A program made the translations under genes and the position numbers. The notes beneath the pieces were generated by a model that was not told where the DNA came from, ran no database searches, and saw only the letters and a program-made list of their open reading frames with translations. A stretch of 64,000 nucleotides of DNA. Origin: Fuerstiella sp. GTDB taxonomy: Bacteria > Planctomycetota > Planctomycetia > Planctomycetales > Planctomycetaceae. Where the stretch lies: assembly GCA_029245955.1 (NCBI GenBank), contig JAQWOH010000084.1, positions 1 through 64,000 of the forward strand. Direction: 5' to 3'. How positions within the stretch are numbered: the stretch's first letter is position 1; each line of letters begins with the position of its first letter. Below are positions 1 to 8,606 of this stretch, one piece after another.

Positions 1-45
1 GTCAACTGCTGAAGAGATCACAAGTGTATACGGCGGTGAGAAAGT

Positions 46-1179
46 GTGGCGCTTGGCGGGCGAATCGTGCAGCACATAGACAATTTAGTTGGCTCCACGG
101 CAAGTGGCGGCACAGTCAAACGAACAACCGCAGAATGGCTCGGTGATATTGGCGAATCCATCCACAAGAAACTGGTCCGAGCGGGACTGACGGAACCGAA
201 AGCTGTGGAAGCGGAGCCGACACCAGGGCTGTCAATAACGTTGGCAGCATTTCTGGATGAGTTTGTAGCCGATGCGAAGGCGTTCCGAAAGTGGATGGAA
301 CGTCGGAGGCTGCCGAAGACAAAACGAAGGCCGACAGGAAAGATGGCTGAGAATTCCATGCGGCAACGAATAGCAAACTGCAACACGTTCTTTTCCTACG
401 CTGTACGGGAGGAACTGCTATCGGACAATCCATTCCGAAACCAAGCCACCAGCCACCAGAAGAACAACAACGGCAAGGAAAACATTTCCACCGAAATCAT
501 CGACAAGGTTATCGGAGCCGCACCAAACGCCGAATGGCGGCTTCTAATCGCACTCTGGCGGTACTGTGGACTGCGAAAGATGGAACCGATGGAATTGACG
601 TGGAATGACGTACTTTGGGCAGAAGGAAAGATTCGCGTCCGTTCTCCAAAGACGGCACATCATGCGGGACGGGAAATGAGGTACGTGCCGATTCGGGACG
701 TTGAGACGTATCTAAGCGATGCGTTCGCAGTGGCTCGCGATGGACAGAAGCACATATTCGGTCGGTACGTTCCCGTCACAAACCTGTACCACACGTTCGA
801 AAAGATCGTTGAGAAGGCAGGACACGAACCGTGGCCGAACCTGATCAAGAATCTGAGACTATCATGCGAAAACGACTGGCTGACGGCTGGTGAAGCTCCT
901 GCACACGTTATCGCCGCATGGATCGGTCACACCCTTGAAGTCCAGAACAGTAGCTACGCCATCGTCAGCGATGGACACTTTGAACAGTTCAACGCACGAA
1001 CGCCAAGCGGTTCAAAAAGTGGCAACACAGGTGGCAACAAACCACCGCGAATCGATGCGAATGACACCGAATCCATGTTGCCACCGATGTTGCCACCAAT
1101 CGACAAAACGCAGGAAACCAATGAAAACACTAGGTCTGGCAGGGGTGCCGTAGACTTTGCTGGAAAGCCGGGTTTCTGA
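46..1179 (+). CDS. tyrosine recombinase (planctomycete-type phage integrase), eroded
   Basis: This is a site-specific tyrosine recombinase that would cut and rejoin DNA at att sites. The catalytic set is readable: Arg177 in GLRKMEPMEL, Lys202 in SPKT, Arg271 in NLR (Asn in place of the usual box-II His, as I recall for planctomycete homologues), His295 in WIGH and Tyr304 in SSYAIV. Two defects stand out. First, residues 71-80 (DEFVADAKAF) seem to join the start of the core-binding domain directly to its last part, with roughly 40-50 usual residues missing. Second, the GTG start sits just after an in-frame TGA at 37-39, while a neighbouring frame from base 2 reads VYGGEKVWRL, which looks like the missing N-terminus. 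The gene may therefore begin outside the window and be frameshifted near base 50. It is probably a remnant. Family assignment is secure; activity is doubtful. Confidence 0.8.
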   Translation: MALGGRIVQHIDNLVGSTASGGTVKRTTAEWLGDIGESIHKKLVRAGLTEPKAVEAEPTPGLSITLAAFLDEFVADAKAFRKWMERRRLPKTKRRPTGKMAENSMRQRIANCNTFFSYAVREELLSDNPFRNQATSHQKNNNGKENISTEIIDKVIGAAPNAEWRLLIALWRYCGLRKMEPMELTWNDVLWAEGKIRVRSPKTAHHAGREMRYVPIRDVETYLSDAFAVARDGQKHIFGRYVPVTNLYHTFEKIVEKAGHEPWPNLIKNLRLSCENDWLTAGEAPAHVIAAWIGHTLEVQNSSYAIVSDGHFEQFNARTPSGSKSGNTGGNKPPRIDANDTESMLPPMLPPIDKTQETNENTRSGRGAVDFAGKPGF

Positions 1180-1210
1180 GGCGAAATGCACCGTATACCC
1201 CGGAAGGTAT

Positions 1211-1975
1211 CTAGTTGCGACGATTCAGTTTGGACAGCAGTCGCAGGATTTCGATGTACAGCCAGACCAGAGTCACCATCAACGAGAATGCTCCGTACCA
1301 TTCCATATACTTCGGAGCGTTGTTGGACGCCATGCGGTCGATCACATCGAAGTCCAGCAGCAGGTTAAAAGCGGCGAGGCCGACAACAAACAAGCTGAAG
1401 CCAATGCCTATCGGCGTGGCGTTATGGATGAAGCCTATCGGCATGCCAAACATCCCCATCACCATTGACATGAGGTACAATAAACAAATCGCACCTGTAG
1501 CGGCGGTGATACCCATCCGTAATTTTTCCGTGACCTTGATGATGCCGCTTTGGTATAGAAACAGCATCACCAGCAATGTGCCAAATGTCAGGCAACAGGC
1601 CTGAAAAACGATGGGCACCTGAGGGAACTGAGACTGGATAATGGCGGAAATTCCACCAAGGAAACAGCCTTCGGCTAATGCGTAAACCGGCGTTGTGTAG
1701 GCGGCCCACACCGGTTTGAAGATGGTGACCATCGCCAGAATAAAGCCAACAATTGCACCGCCAAACATCAATGGCATGATGGTCTGAACACCACCGGCAG
1801 CGACCCCACCTGCCTCTTGAAATTTGAACCACGTCATGCCGGCCGTCAGCAGGGCCAGCATGATCGCGATCAACGTTTTGACCGCCGTTCCGGTGATCGT
1901 CATGGTGGACGTGTCACCGTATGATTCAAAGTTCTGGAAGACGCTGCCCGTCAGGGCCGGATTGGAAGATCTCAT
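1211..1975 (-). CDS. Bax inhibitor-1/YccA family membrane protein
   Basis: A 254-residue polytopic inner-membrane protein of the BI-1/YccA (UPF0005) family. About seven hydrophobic helices are visible, near residues 31-50, 66-86, 93-113, 125-142, 154-175, 189-207 and 228-247. It ends in a short basic tail (SKLNRRN), and the FDVIDRMA loop after the sixth helix is typical. Family members are described as pH-sensitive calcium-leak channels or as modulators of FtsH; which role applies here cannot be read from the sequence. The N-terminus (MRSSNPAL, then an ESYG segment) matches the usual soluble leader and is preceded by an ATG. It converges with the integrase and is divergent from the helicase. 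Confidence 0.9.
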   Translation of the reverse strand: MRSSNPALTGSVFQNFESYGDTSTMTITGTAVKTLIAIMLALLTAGMTWFKFQEAGGVAAGGVQTIMPLMFGGAIVGFILAMVTIFKPVWAAYTTPVYALAEGCFLGGISAIIQSQFPQVPIVFQACCLTFGTLLVMLFLYQSGIIKVTEKLRMGITAATGAICLLYLMSMVMGMFGMPIGFIHNATPIGIGFSLFVVGLAAFNLLLDFDVIDRMASNNAPKYMEWYGAFSLMVTLVWLYIEILRLLSKLNRRN

Positions 1976-2276
1976 CTGTTGTTACCTTGCTGTCGTTGCT
2001 TTGTATGAGCGATATGAATCGTTGATGGCAAGCTGTGTGTCATCCGCCCGGTGGCCACAACTTTTCATTCGATCTCGGACCAAACACCGGTGGCTTGTTC
2101 GTTGTCAGTCAGGACGGGCCAGTTACTTGTGGACTTTTGCTGACGCTGCGTCATTATACTGCACAAACGCTGTTGGGCCAAATGCCGGGTTGGTCGTTTT
2201 CAGGGCATCGTTCACTCTGATACCTCTTTATAACAGAATCCCCTCTCACCACCGTTGCCGGATCCAGACCCATTCC
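1976..2276. other. intergenic region between divergent BI-1 and helicase genes
   Basis: About 300 bases between divergent start codons, presumably carrying both promoters. The helicase reading frame stays open upstream through this stretch and into the antisense of the BI-1 gene, but that translation shows no recognisable domain. I see no clear terminator or RNA gene here. Confidence 0.5.
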
Positions 2277-3617
2277 GTGTCAGATTTCCAACAATTCAAC
2301 CTGATTGCCCCGCTGCACCAGGCGATACAGGACGAAGGCTATGAAGTTCCGACTCCCATTCAGCAGCAAACTCTGGCTGTTGCATTGGAAGGACAGGACG
2401 TACTGGGCTGTGCTCAGACAGGAACCGGCAAGACCGCGGCGTTCGTACTGCCGATTCTGAATCACCTGGCAGACAATGCGTTCAAGACGGTGGCCAACCG
2501 ACCGCTGGCGCTGATTCTGGCTCCCACACGAGAACTCGCCATTCAAATCGGTGACAGTTGCACTGCCTATGGCCGGCACGTGGATGTGTCTCACGCATTG
2601 ATTTACGGAGGTGTCGGGCAGGGTCGGCAGGTGAAGGCCGTTGAACGAGGTGTGCATATCCTGATTGCCACGCCGGGTCGTCTGATCGATTTGATGAATC
2701 AGGAGCACATTTATCTGAATCGATTGCAGATCTTTGTGCTGGACGAAGCCGATCGCATGCTGGATATGGGATTTCTGCCGGACCTGAAACGAATCATCAA
2801 GTCACTGCCTGTTCGCAGACAGTCGATGTTCTTTTCCGCGACGATGCCCAACAGCATCGTGAAGCTGACTGAGAAACTACTGCATCGCCCGGTGATGGTG
2901 AAGGTTGATGCAGAGCACACCAATGTCGACCTGATTGATCAGCGAGTGATTTTTGCTGAGTTCCGTCAGAAAAAGCCGTTACTCAGTCAGCTGCTGAAGG
3001 CCGGAGATGTCGGTCAGGCCATCGTCTTTACACGTACCAAACGAGGAGCCAATTTCGTTGCCGAATATCTGCGCCGCGACGATATTGAAGCTGTTGCGAT
3101 TCACGGCAACAAATCACAAAACGCTCGTCAGCAGGCCCTTGATGCATTTCGCGCGGACAAGGCGCAGGTACTTGTGGCCACGGATCTGGCAGCTCGCGGC
3201 ATTGACGTCGAAGGTATTACTCACATCATCAACTTTGAATTGCCTGTTGAACCCGAAGTTTATGTGCACCGCATAGGCCGCACCGGTCGCGCCGGAGCAA
3301 CCGGCATCGCGATTTCCTTCTGCAGTCCGGAAGAGTCAATTCGTCTGCAGCAGATCGAGCGGCTGATTGGGTTCAAGCTGCTTGAGGACGGTCGCACTCC
3401 GGAACCACTGTCCGAATCCGAAGCTGCGGGTGACTCCGACGGCAGTTCACCACGATCCGGCGGCAGGAACCGTCGTCGTCGCCGCAGGGGTGGGGCTCGC
3501 AATGCCACGCCAAAGTCTGACGTATCAGGAAAAACCGGCAGGAAGAATAAGGGGCAAGGTCGCCGAGGCCGACGCGGGGCGTCGACGGATAGCGACACGC
3601 CGAAGAAACCTTCCTGA
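2277..3617 (+). CDS. DEAD-box ATP-dependent RNA helicase (RhlE-like)
   Basis: An RNA helicase of 446 residues that unwinds RNA using ATP, probably in ribosome assembly or mRNA turnover. Motifs in order: Q motif GYEVPTPIQ (21-29), Walker A AQTGTGKT (46-53), PTRELA (83-88), DEAD (156-159), SAT (187-189), then ATDLAARGID and HRIGRTGRAG in the second RecA lobe. The last ~70 residues are a basic, Gly/Ser/Arg-rich tail with an RNRRRRRRGG stretch, a usual non-specific RNA-binding extension. The frame is open far upstream, but family homology begins at SDFQQFNL, so GTG at 2277 is the chosen start; no in-frame ATG lies close by. RhlE-type is my best subfamily guess from the short N-terminus and basic tail. 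Confidence 0.92.
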   Translation: MSDFQQFNLIAPLHQAIQDEGYEVPTPIQQQTLAVALEGQDVLGCAQTGTGKTAAFVLPILNHLADNAFKTVANRPLALILAPTRELAIQIGDSCTAYGRHVDVSHALIYGGVGQGRQVKAVERGVHILIATPGRLIDLMNQEHIYLNRLQIFVLDEADRMLDMGFLPDLKRIIKSLPVRRQSMFFSATMPNSIVKLTEKLLHRPVMVKVDAEHTNVDLIDQRVIFAEFRQKKPLLSQLLKAGDVGQAIVFTRTKRGANFVAEYLRRDDIEAVAIHGNKSQNARQQALDAFRADKAQVLVATDLAARGIDVEGITHIINFELPVEPEVYVHRIGRTGRAGATGIAISFCSPEESIRLQQIERLIGFKLLEDGRTPEPLSESEAAGDSDGSSPRSGGRNRRRRRRGGARNATPKSDVSGKTGRKNKGQGRRGRRGASTDSDTPKKPS

Positions 3618-3667
3618 GCGAGCATTATCCTGTCTTCCGCGATGTGCAACGTTAACTCACAGAAACA

Positions 3668-3991
3668 ATGACTGGAAACGACGCAGCGCTCAAGATTACG
3701 TCACTGATAAAGAAGATTCCACGAGGCCGCGTCGCTACATACGGTCAGATTGCGATACTCGCGAATCGTCCTCGAAACTCTCGTCAGGTGGGGGCCGTAC
3801 TGAAGTCGCTGCCTGCAGGCTCAGGCGTGCCGTGGCATCGAGTCGTGAATTCCCATGGGCGTATCAGCGACAGAAGTCATTCAGCGTCCGAAGGACTGCA
3901 GCGCTGCCTGCTGGAAAGTGAAGGCGTGGAACTAAATGAGACGGGCCGGATCGATCTTAATGTATTCCAGTGGAGGCCCCGGCGACGTTGA
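3668..3991 (+). CDS. alkyltransferase-like protein (ATL), MGMT fold without catalytic Cys
   Basis: A 107-residue protein with only the DNA-binding domain of O6-methylguanine-DNA methyltransferase. The early RVATYGQIA helix (21-29) and the NSRQVGAVLK helix fit the family. The active-site motif PCHRV is replaced by PWHRV at 55-59: Trp56 stands where the alkyl-accepting Cys should be. That substitution defines ATL proteins, which bind O6-alkylguanine and mark it for nucleotide excision repair rather than repairing it directly. It lies 50 bases after the helicase stop on the same strand and may be co-transcribed. The family call is firm; the repair role comes from studied ATLs in other organisms. 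Confidence 0.88.
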   Translation: MTGNDAALKITSLIKKIPRGRVATYGQIAILANRPRNSRQVGAVLKSLPAGSGVPWHRVVNSHGRISDRSHSASEGLQRCLLESEGVELNETGRIDLNVFQWRPRRR

Positions 3992-4343
3992 ATTCCAATG
4001 CCTCAAACCAGTACTTTGTAATGCGCGGGCGACCGGGTACAGGAGAACTGACAGACACCGTTGCCTGCCGACTGAATGCCTTTCCTGTTCCTCCCGGTGG
4101 CGGCACCCTTCTGCGTCGGTTCAATCTGTAAACACTGCTGAATCGTTGCAATTGCTACGTCTTGGGGGGCCTGAGAATGCCTCTGGACGGATTCGTGGCA
4201 CAAATCGTACTCTTTATCGTCTCATTTTGATCTAATCGGTCGTTTTCAGCGTTGGCGGTCTGATCGTCGTGCAGGATTTCATCGTCACGGAATTCGAAGA
4301 ACTGACAACGCCCCGTCGCATGCGCTGGGATCTTGACAAATGA
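3992..4343 (+). pseudogene. decayed ORF of unknown family upstream of the TolQ-like gene
   Basis: No intact ORF covers this stretch, yet protein-like sequence can be read across it by changing frame. One frame gives YFVMRGRPGTGELTDTV and FPVPPGGGTLLRRFNL, ending in TAA. A second then gives MPLDGFVAQIVLFIVSF before TGA at about 4230. A third gives GGLIVVQDFIVTEF and TPRRMRWDLDK, ending in a TGA that overlaps the ATG of the next gene (AAATGAG at 4338-4344). That end-to-start overlap is typical of coupled genes, so a former first member of the next operon, broken by at least two frameshifts, is my reading. I do not recognise the family. Confidence 0.4.
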
Positions 4344-5086
4344 GCGTACCAGAACTGACCGAACTTGGACCATGGCTGAAATATCTTTCCAGTCTGACGG
4401 CCACAATTATCGTTGCAGCAGCTGTGCTTCACCTGTTCTGCTTTTTCCTGCTGTCGCTGTGGTATCGGCGTGACCTGTCAGCCATCGCCGGATGCCTGGA
4501 TGATTTTACTCGTGGTCTTAAGCATCGCAGTGTTCTGGGCCGCAGTGCTCCATTGACCAATCAGATTGATGCGTTCGTAGAAGATATTAATGATGTTGTT
4601 AACGATCCGACCCGAGTCGAAGATCGCACGGCCTGTCTGCAGCGGATGCATATTCTGGATGAACGGCGCAGCTACCTGGATTCATTATCATTCGAAACCG
4701 CCGGTAATGTTGCTCGCACGATGATTGAGGCTTATCCACTGGCCGGCGTACTGGGAACAATTCTGGCCATCGGGTCTGCTTTACAGCGATCGGACGCAGC
4801 GACCAATGCGGCCGCCACGATGTCTGATATTGTGACACGGTTTGGCGACGCCATCTGGTCGACTTTCTGCGGCCTGTTCGCTGCGATCATGCTGATGTTC
4901 GTCAACAGTCTGCTGGAAACTCGTTTTGAACGACTGACGCAAAGTCGGCTGCAAGTGCGAGATATGGTCGCCAAGGCGAAGCGAGAGCTGGCACTGTCGT
5001 CGGCGCCAAATGGCGTTGAGTCGTTGAGGGGCGATGCAACGGTGTCGTCTGCCGTGACAATGGCACCGATGGAGCAGCCGTCATGA
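4340..5086 (+). CDS. MotA/TolQ/ExbB-like proton channel protein
   Basis: A 248-residue inner-membrane protein. It has one N-terminal membrane helix (about 20-43), a cytoplasmic stretch of ~85 residues, then two further helices near 131-148 (LAGVLGTILAIGSAL) and 175-192 (STFCGLFAAIMLMFV). This 1+2 helix pattern and the G-V-L-G-T-I motif are those of TolQ/ExbB/MotA channel subunits, which conduct protons with an ExbD/TolR/MotB partner. The next gene overlaps it by 4 bases (ATGA) and encodes such a partner. The cytoplasmic tail after 195 is short, unlike the long coiled coil of ZorA. What the ion flow drives is unknown: there is no TonB, Pal or OmpA-domain gene beside it. Confidence 0.82.
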   Translation: MSVPELTELGPWLKYLSSLTATIIVAAAVLHLFCFFLLSLWYRRDLSAIAGCLDDFTRGLKHRSVLGRSAPLTNQIDAFVEDINDVVNDPTRVEDRTACLQRMHILDERRSYLDSLSFETAGNVARTMIEAYPLAGVLGTILAIGSALQRSDAATNAAATMSDIVTRFGDAIWSTFCGLFAAIMLMFVNSLLETRFERLTQSRLQVRDMVAKAKRELALSSAPNGVESLRGDATVSSAVTMAPMEQPS

Positions 5087-5880
5087 AGAAAAGTCGCCGC
5101 ATGACATTTCAGCTGACTCCGCTGCTGGACCTGCTGCTGATAGTCATTTTTGCTCAGTATATGGAAGTCCAGCAGAAGGCTGAATCTGCTCAAACAGAAG
5201 TGGAACAGCAGAAGGCTGAACTTGCTGAACAGTACAACCTCCGTCGGGACGAGTTGGAACGGCAGCACGCCGCAGAAAGTGGCGACGTTTCGGCCCTGCG
5301 CGAACGTTACAGTGACCACTACGAAAACATGGTGAAGCAGCATCAGCAGGCCGGAACTGCGCTGGCGACGGCCTTCAATCTGCCGGGACGGTTGATGGAA
5401 GAGGTCCTGCGGCTGAAGACAAACGGCGATGTGACAGACGGCCAGAACATGGAATCCGCTGTCAAACGCATCGAAAAACTGCTGCCCACGAGGGGGGCGG
5501 AAATGCTGCGGTTCATTCTGCGGTACGATGAAATGCAGAAACATGTGTCGGTGTGGGAACTGCACCTGCAGGATAACGGACAGGGTTTGTTTTCGGACGG
5601 CGAACAGTCGCAGATGCTTTCCTTTGGTACCATCGAAGAATTCGTTTCTCGGGCGTTTGAGGTCAGTAAAGCATTTACGGAACCGAAACCACTTGTCATC
5701 ATCCTGTTGACGCACGGTGACACGCAGGCGGGACAGCGCAGGCGAGCAGTGAATGGCATGCCACTGCTGATCGAGAAACTCAGACGCGACGCTGGAAATA
5801 CTCGCTGGTTTGATTTTTCGCTGATGGGGTTCCGACCTGCCGGTCCGCTGTTCAGTCAGAGCTCTGGTTCATCAGAATGA
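5083..5880 (+). CDS. ExbD/TolR-like single-span partner with coiled coil
   Basis: A 265-residue protein with an ExbD/TolR-like start. A basic N-terminus (MKKSRRM) is followed by one membrane helix with an Asp near its beginning (LTPLLDLLLIVIF, Asp16), the position used for proton transfer in ExbD, TolR and MotB. Then comes a Gln/Glu-rich coiled coil (about 28-70) partly built from a repeated QQKAE block, visible in the DNA as a direct repeat near 5170 and 5205. The remaining ~190 residues should be periplasmic and contain a strand-like PLVIILLTHGDT segment; I do not recognise an OmpA peptidoglycan-binding domain. It overlaps the TolQ-like gene by 4 bases, so the two are probably made in a fixed ratio. 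Confidence 0.72.
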   Translation: MKKSRRMTFQLTPLLDLLLIVIFAQYMEVQQKAESAQTEVEQQKAELAEQYNLRRDELERQHAAESGDVSALRERYSDHYENMVKQHQQAGTALATAFNLPGRLMEEVLRLKTNGDVTDGQNMESAVKRIEKLLPTRGAEMLRFILRYDEMQKHVSVWELHLQDNGQGLFSDGEQSQMLSFGTIEEFVSRAFEVSKAFTEPKPLVIILLTHGDTQAGQRRRAVNGMPLLIEKLRRDAGNTRWFDFSLMGFRPAGPLFSQSSGSSE

Positions 5881-5890
5881 AGGCACCGAA

Positions 5891-6403
5891 ATGAATTCCA
5901 AACGACCCGGAGTTGTTAAGTCTACTGCGCGAGCGGCTACTGGCGGGGTTATCGTTGTGGCAGCGCTGCTGGCACTGATGTTTTTCCGTGGAGCCGGTTC
6001 AGGTACGGGAGATTCTGATTCGTCAGACACGACCCCCGGCATGGTCACTACCGATTCCCCGTCAGAGGCCCCTGAAACTCTCACCGATGCGGAGTCGGCC
6101 ACTGCCGGGCTGACACCGGACGAACAGAAAGCTCTGTCGGACCGGGTCTTATCGATCCTGATTGACGAACACGACTTTATGATCGGGATACCGACTGATG
6201 CCAACATTGTTTACCAACCCTGTGACCTCGACCGGGTGGTGGAGCTGGCCGGGCACGCGGAGGGTGATTCCAACGGGATACGAGTTCGTATTCTGCAGCG
6301 TGAAAGTGCTCGACCGTCCGCTGAGGAAAAGCTGAAAACAGCGTTAGCCGGCGCAGGTATCGATGTTGACGCACTGTATCAGCAGTCTGAGTTCGTACCG
6401 TAG
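5891..6403 (+). CDS. small membrane-anchored protein of the TolQ/ExbD-like module
   Basis: A 170-residue protein starting 10 bases after the ExbD-like gene, so almost certainly in the same operon. A basic N-terminus is followed by one hydrophobic segment (about 18-32, GGVIVVAALLALMFF), then a Ser/Thr/Asp/Pro-rich linker (35-75) and a compact domain of ~90 residues. I do not recognise the domain. Its position makes it a candidate third component of a proton-driven envelope complex, but this is inference from gene order only. Confidence 0.7.
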   Translation: MNSKRPGVVKSTARAATGGVIVVAALLALMFFRGAGSGTGDSDSSDTTPGMVTTDSPSEAPETLTDAESATAGLTPDEQKALSDRVLSILIDEHDFMIGIPTDANIVYQPCDLDRVVELAGHAEGDSNGIRVRILQRESARPSAEEKLKTALAGAGIDVDALYQQSEFVP

Positions 6404-6582
6404 TGCAGCAGATGTTCGCCGCCGGAACCAGGTCGTCATCGACGGGGTCTGGATCTTAAGTTTTCAGCCTTCTGGCTCGCGTTCCACTGAGTGCGTGCCA
6501 TGCTGTGGACCAATCGAGTGGATGGCACTGAAGAAACGTTCTAATCAACGCGAAGTCGTCTCTTCCCTAATGCAACGGAGGG

Positions 6583-7803
6583 ATGTCTGCTGGAAATTCT
6601 GAGATGAAGTTGAAGTGCGTGCCGGAAGACTTTGTCGTTACGGAAGTCTCGGACCGTAAACCGGCCGGTGGCGTTCATGGACTGTATCGGCTGAAGAAGG
6701 CTTCGGTCGGCACACTGGAGGCTCTGCAGACACTGCAACGGTCCTGGAATCTGGCACCCACAAGTCTGAATCATGGTGGACTGAAGGATCGACACGCCGT
6801 AACGTCGCAGTTTGTCACAATTCGAAATGGCCCTCGGTCGGATTTTATTCACGAATTATTCAGCCTCACGTATCTGGGGCAGACGGAAACGGCATTTGGT
6901 GCGGCCGATATCGTTGGCAACCAGTTTGAGATTGTCGTGCGCTCATTGTCTGAACCCGACTGCCAGCGAATTCAGTCTCGAGGCCCGCTCGTGCAGACGA
7001 TCGGGTTTCCCAACTACTTCGACGAACAACGATTCGGTTCGATGGGCGCATCGCGGGAATTCATCGCCACCCGTTGGTGCCGGAAAGATTATGAACAGGC
7101 TCTCTGGCTGGCTCTGGCGGAACACAACCGTCACGACAATGGTGCGGAACGTGTGCAGAAAAAAATATTGCGAGATCTGTGGGGTGAATGGAAACAGTGC
7201 AAGCAACAGCTGGACCGTTCTCACCGACGCAGCATCGTTACCTATCTGGTTGATCATCCCGTCGGTTTTCGCAAAGCGTTTGCCCTGCTGAATGCAAACC
7301 TGCGAGGACTTTACCTGTCTGCGTTTCAAAGTGCCGTCTGGAACCGAATGCTGGCAAAAGCGATCTGCCCGGAAAATCAGACCCTCGTCGATGCTCATGG
7401 CTTCAGCGTGGAGGTCGGTGACTGCGCACTTCCGTTTCCAGTGCCGGATGAGACCACCGCCGTTCGCTGGCCCGAACTTCCACTTCCGTCTGCCCGCTGC
7501 AAAGGACTGGATAACGATATGCGGAACCTGTGCAATGAATCCCTTTCTCATTACGAAATGACTCTGGAGCAGATGAAACTGTCTTTTCCGCGTGATCGCT
7601 GGTTCTCCCGCGGACAGCGAAGGACGGTGATTGTTCCGACAGACCTGCAACTTACGGGTGCTGTTGATGAACGCTACCGGGGCCGACGAAAGGTTCTGCT
7701 GTCGTTCACACTTCCACGAGGCTGCTATGCCACGATGTTGATCAAAGCTCTGACTGCACACAGGGACAATCAGGAAACCGAAATTGCGGGAGAATCGGCA
7801 TGA
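6583..7803 (+). CDS. truD: tRNA pseudouridine synthase D
   Basis: TruD converts U13 of tRNA to pseudouridine. The early PEDFVVTEV segment and the family signature GLKDRHAVTSQ (66-76), with the catalytic Asp at 69, are clear. Length (406 codons including two possible starts) fits the family. An AGGAGG-like sequence (ACGGAGGG) ends only 1-2 bases before ATG 6583, which is tight, whereas ATG 6604 begins the usual MKLK-type N-terminus; the latter may be the true start. The stop overlaps the ATG of an RluA-type synthase (GCATGA), so two unrelated pseudouridine synthase folds are coupled. Confidence 0.92.
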   Translation: MSAGNSEMKLKCVPEDFVVTEVSDRKPAGGVHGLYRLKKASVGTLEALQTLQRSWNLAPTSLNHGGLKDRHAVTSQFVTIRNGPRSDFIHELFSLTYLGQTETAFGAADIVGNQFEIVVRSLSEPDCQRIQSRGPLVQTIGFPNYFDEQRFGSMGASREFIATRWCRKDYEQALWLALAEHNRHDNGAERVQKKILRDLWGEWKQCKQQLDRSHRRSIVTYLVDHPVGFRKAFALLNANLRGLYLSAFQSAVWNRMLAKAICPENQTLVDAHGFSVEVGDCALPFPVPDETTAVRWPELPLPSARCKGLDNDMRNLCNESLSHYEMTLEQMKLSFPRDRWFSRGQRRTVIVPTDLQLTGAVDERYRGRRKVLLSFTLPRGCYATMLIKALTAHRDNQETEIAGESA

Positions 7804-8468
7804 CCCTTCCGCAGCCCGATGTGCTGTATGAAGACAATCATCTGCTGGCAGTCTGCAAGCCCGCCGGAGTGCTGACGATGGGCGACCAGACCGGCGACGT
7901 GACGATGGTTGACATTGCTCGAGAGTATCTGCGTATCAGATACAACAAGCCGGGTAATGTCTTTGTAGGCGTCGTCCATCGGCTGGACCGTCCGGTGTCC
8001 GGAGTCCTTCTGTTTGCTCGAACCAGCAAAGCAGCGGCTCGACTGTCTGATCAGTTTCGTCGCGGCACTGTTCACAAGATCTACCGCGCACTGGTTGCCG
8101 GGACTCCCGATGATTCCGACGGAGAATTCACCGACTGGCTGCTGAAGGATCGGCAGCAGAACGTTGTATCGTGCGTCAGTTCAGACACGCCCAGGGCTCA
8201 AAAAAGTGTCTTGCGCTATCGCGTGGTCGCACAACAACAGGGCCGATTGCATCTGAGAGTCGAGCCTGTGACGGGGCGCAGCCACCAGATTCGTGTGCAA
8301 CTTTCCTCACACGGTCTGCCGATTGTTGGTGACACAAAGTATGGATCGACTGTTCGAACGGGTGGCCGAGTCATGTTGCATTCTGAAACGCTGCAGTTTG
8401 ATCATCCCACGCTTAGAGAACGTCAAGCCGTGACGGCAGCGCTTCCCCGTGATTTTCAGGCCCCATAA
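7800..8468 (+). CDS. RluA-family RNA pseudouridine synthase
   Basis: A 222-residue RluA-type synthase. The catalytic motif HRLDRPVSG (60-68, Asp63) follows an N-terminal strand with LAVCKPAGVLT. Later SHQIRVQLSSHGLPIVGD is the usual second signature. No S4 domain is present, so it resembles RluA or the TruC group rather than RluD; the exact rRNA or tRNA target cannot be told. It starts inside the stop of truD (4-base overlap), implying co-expression. Confidence 0.9.
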   Translation: MTLPQPDVLYEDNHLLAVCKPAGVLTMGDQTGDVTMVDIAREYLRIRYNKPGNVFVGVVHRLDRPVSGVLLFARTSKAAARLSDQFRRGTVHKIYRALVAGTPDDSDGEFTDWLLKDRQQNVVSCVSSDTPRAQKSVLRYRVVAQQQGRLHLRVEPVTGRSHQIRVQLSSHGLPIVGDTKYGSTVRTGGRVMLHSETLQFDHPTLRERQAVTAALPRDFQAP

Positions 8469-8606
8469 CCCTCCGTACGATTCAGCCGAACTCAGTCGAA
8501 CGGCAGAATTCGGCGAATTCGTGGATTGCCGTTCGCGCAGAATTTCGTGTGCGTTATGGTTCTTTCTCTTTCCGCCGTATGGTCGATTCCATGGAAGTGA
8601 ATCCGC

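Noticed and set aside
4732..5715. 327-codon antisense ORF
   Set aside because: It lies opposite two well-supported membrane genes and reads as a Phe/His/Gln-rich shadow translation without domains.
4340..6403. Zorya-type anti-phage defence (ZorA/ZorB)
   Set aside because: The channel protein lacks a long cytoplasmic coiled-coil tail, the partner has no visible OmpA domain, and no ZorC/ZorD helicase or nuclease is adjacent.
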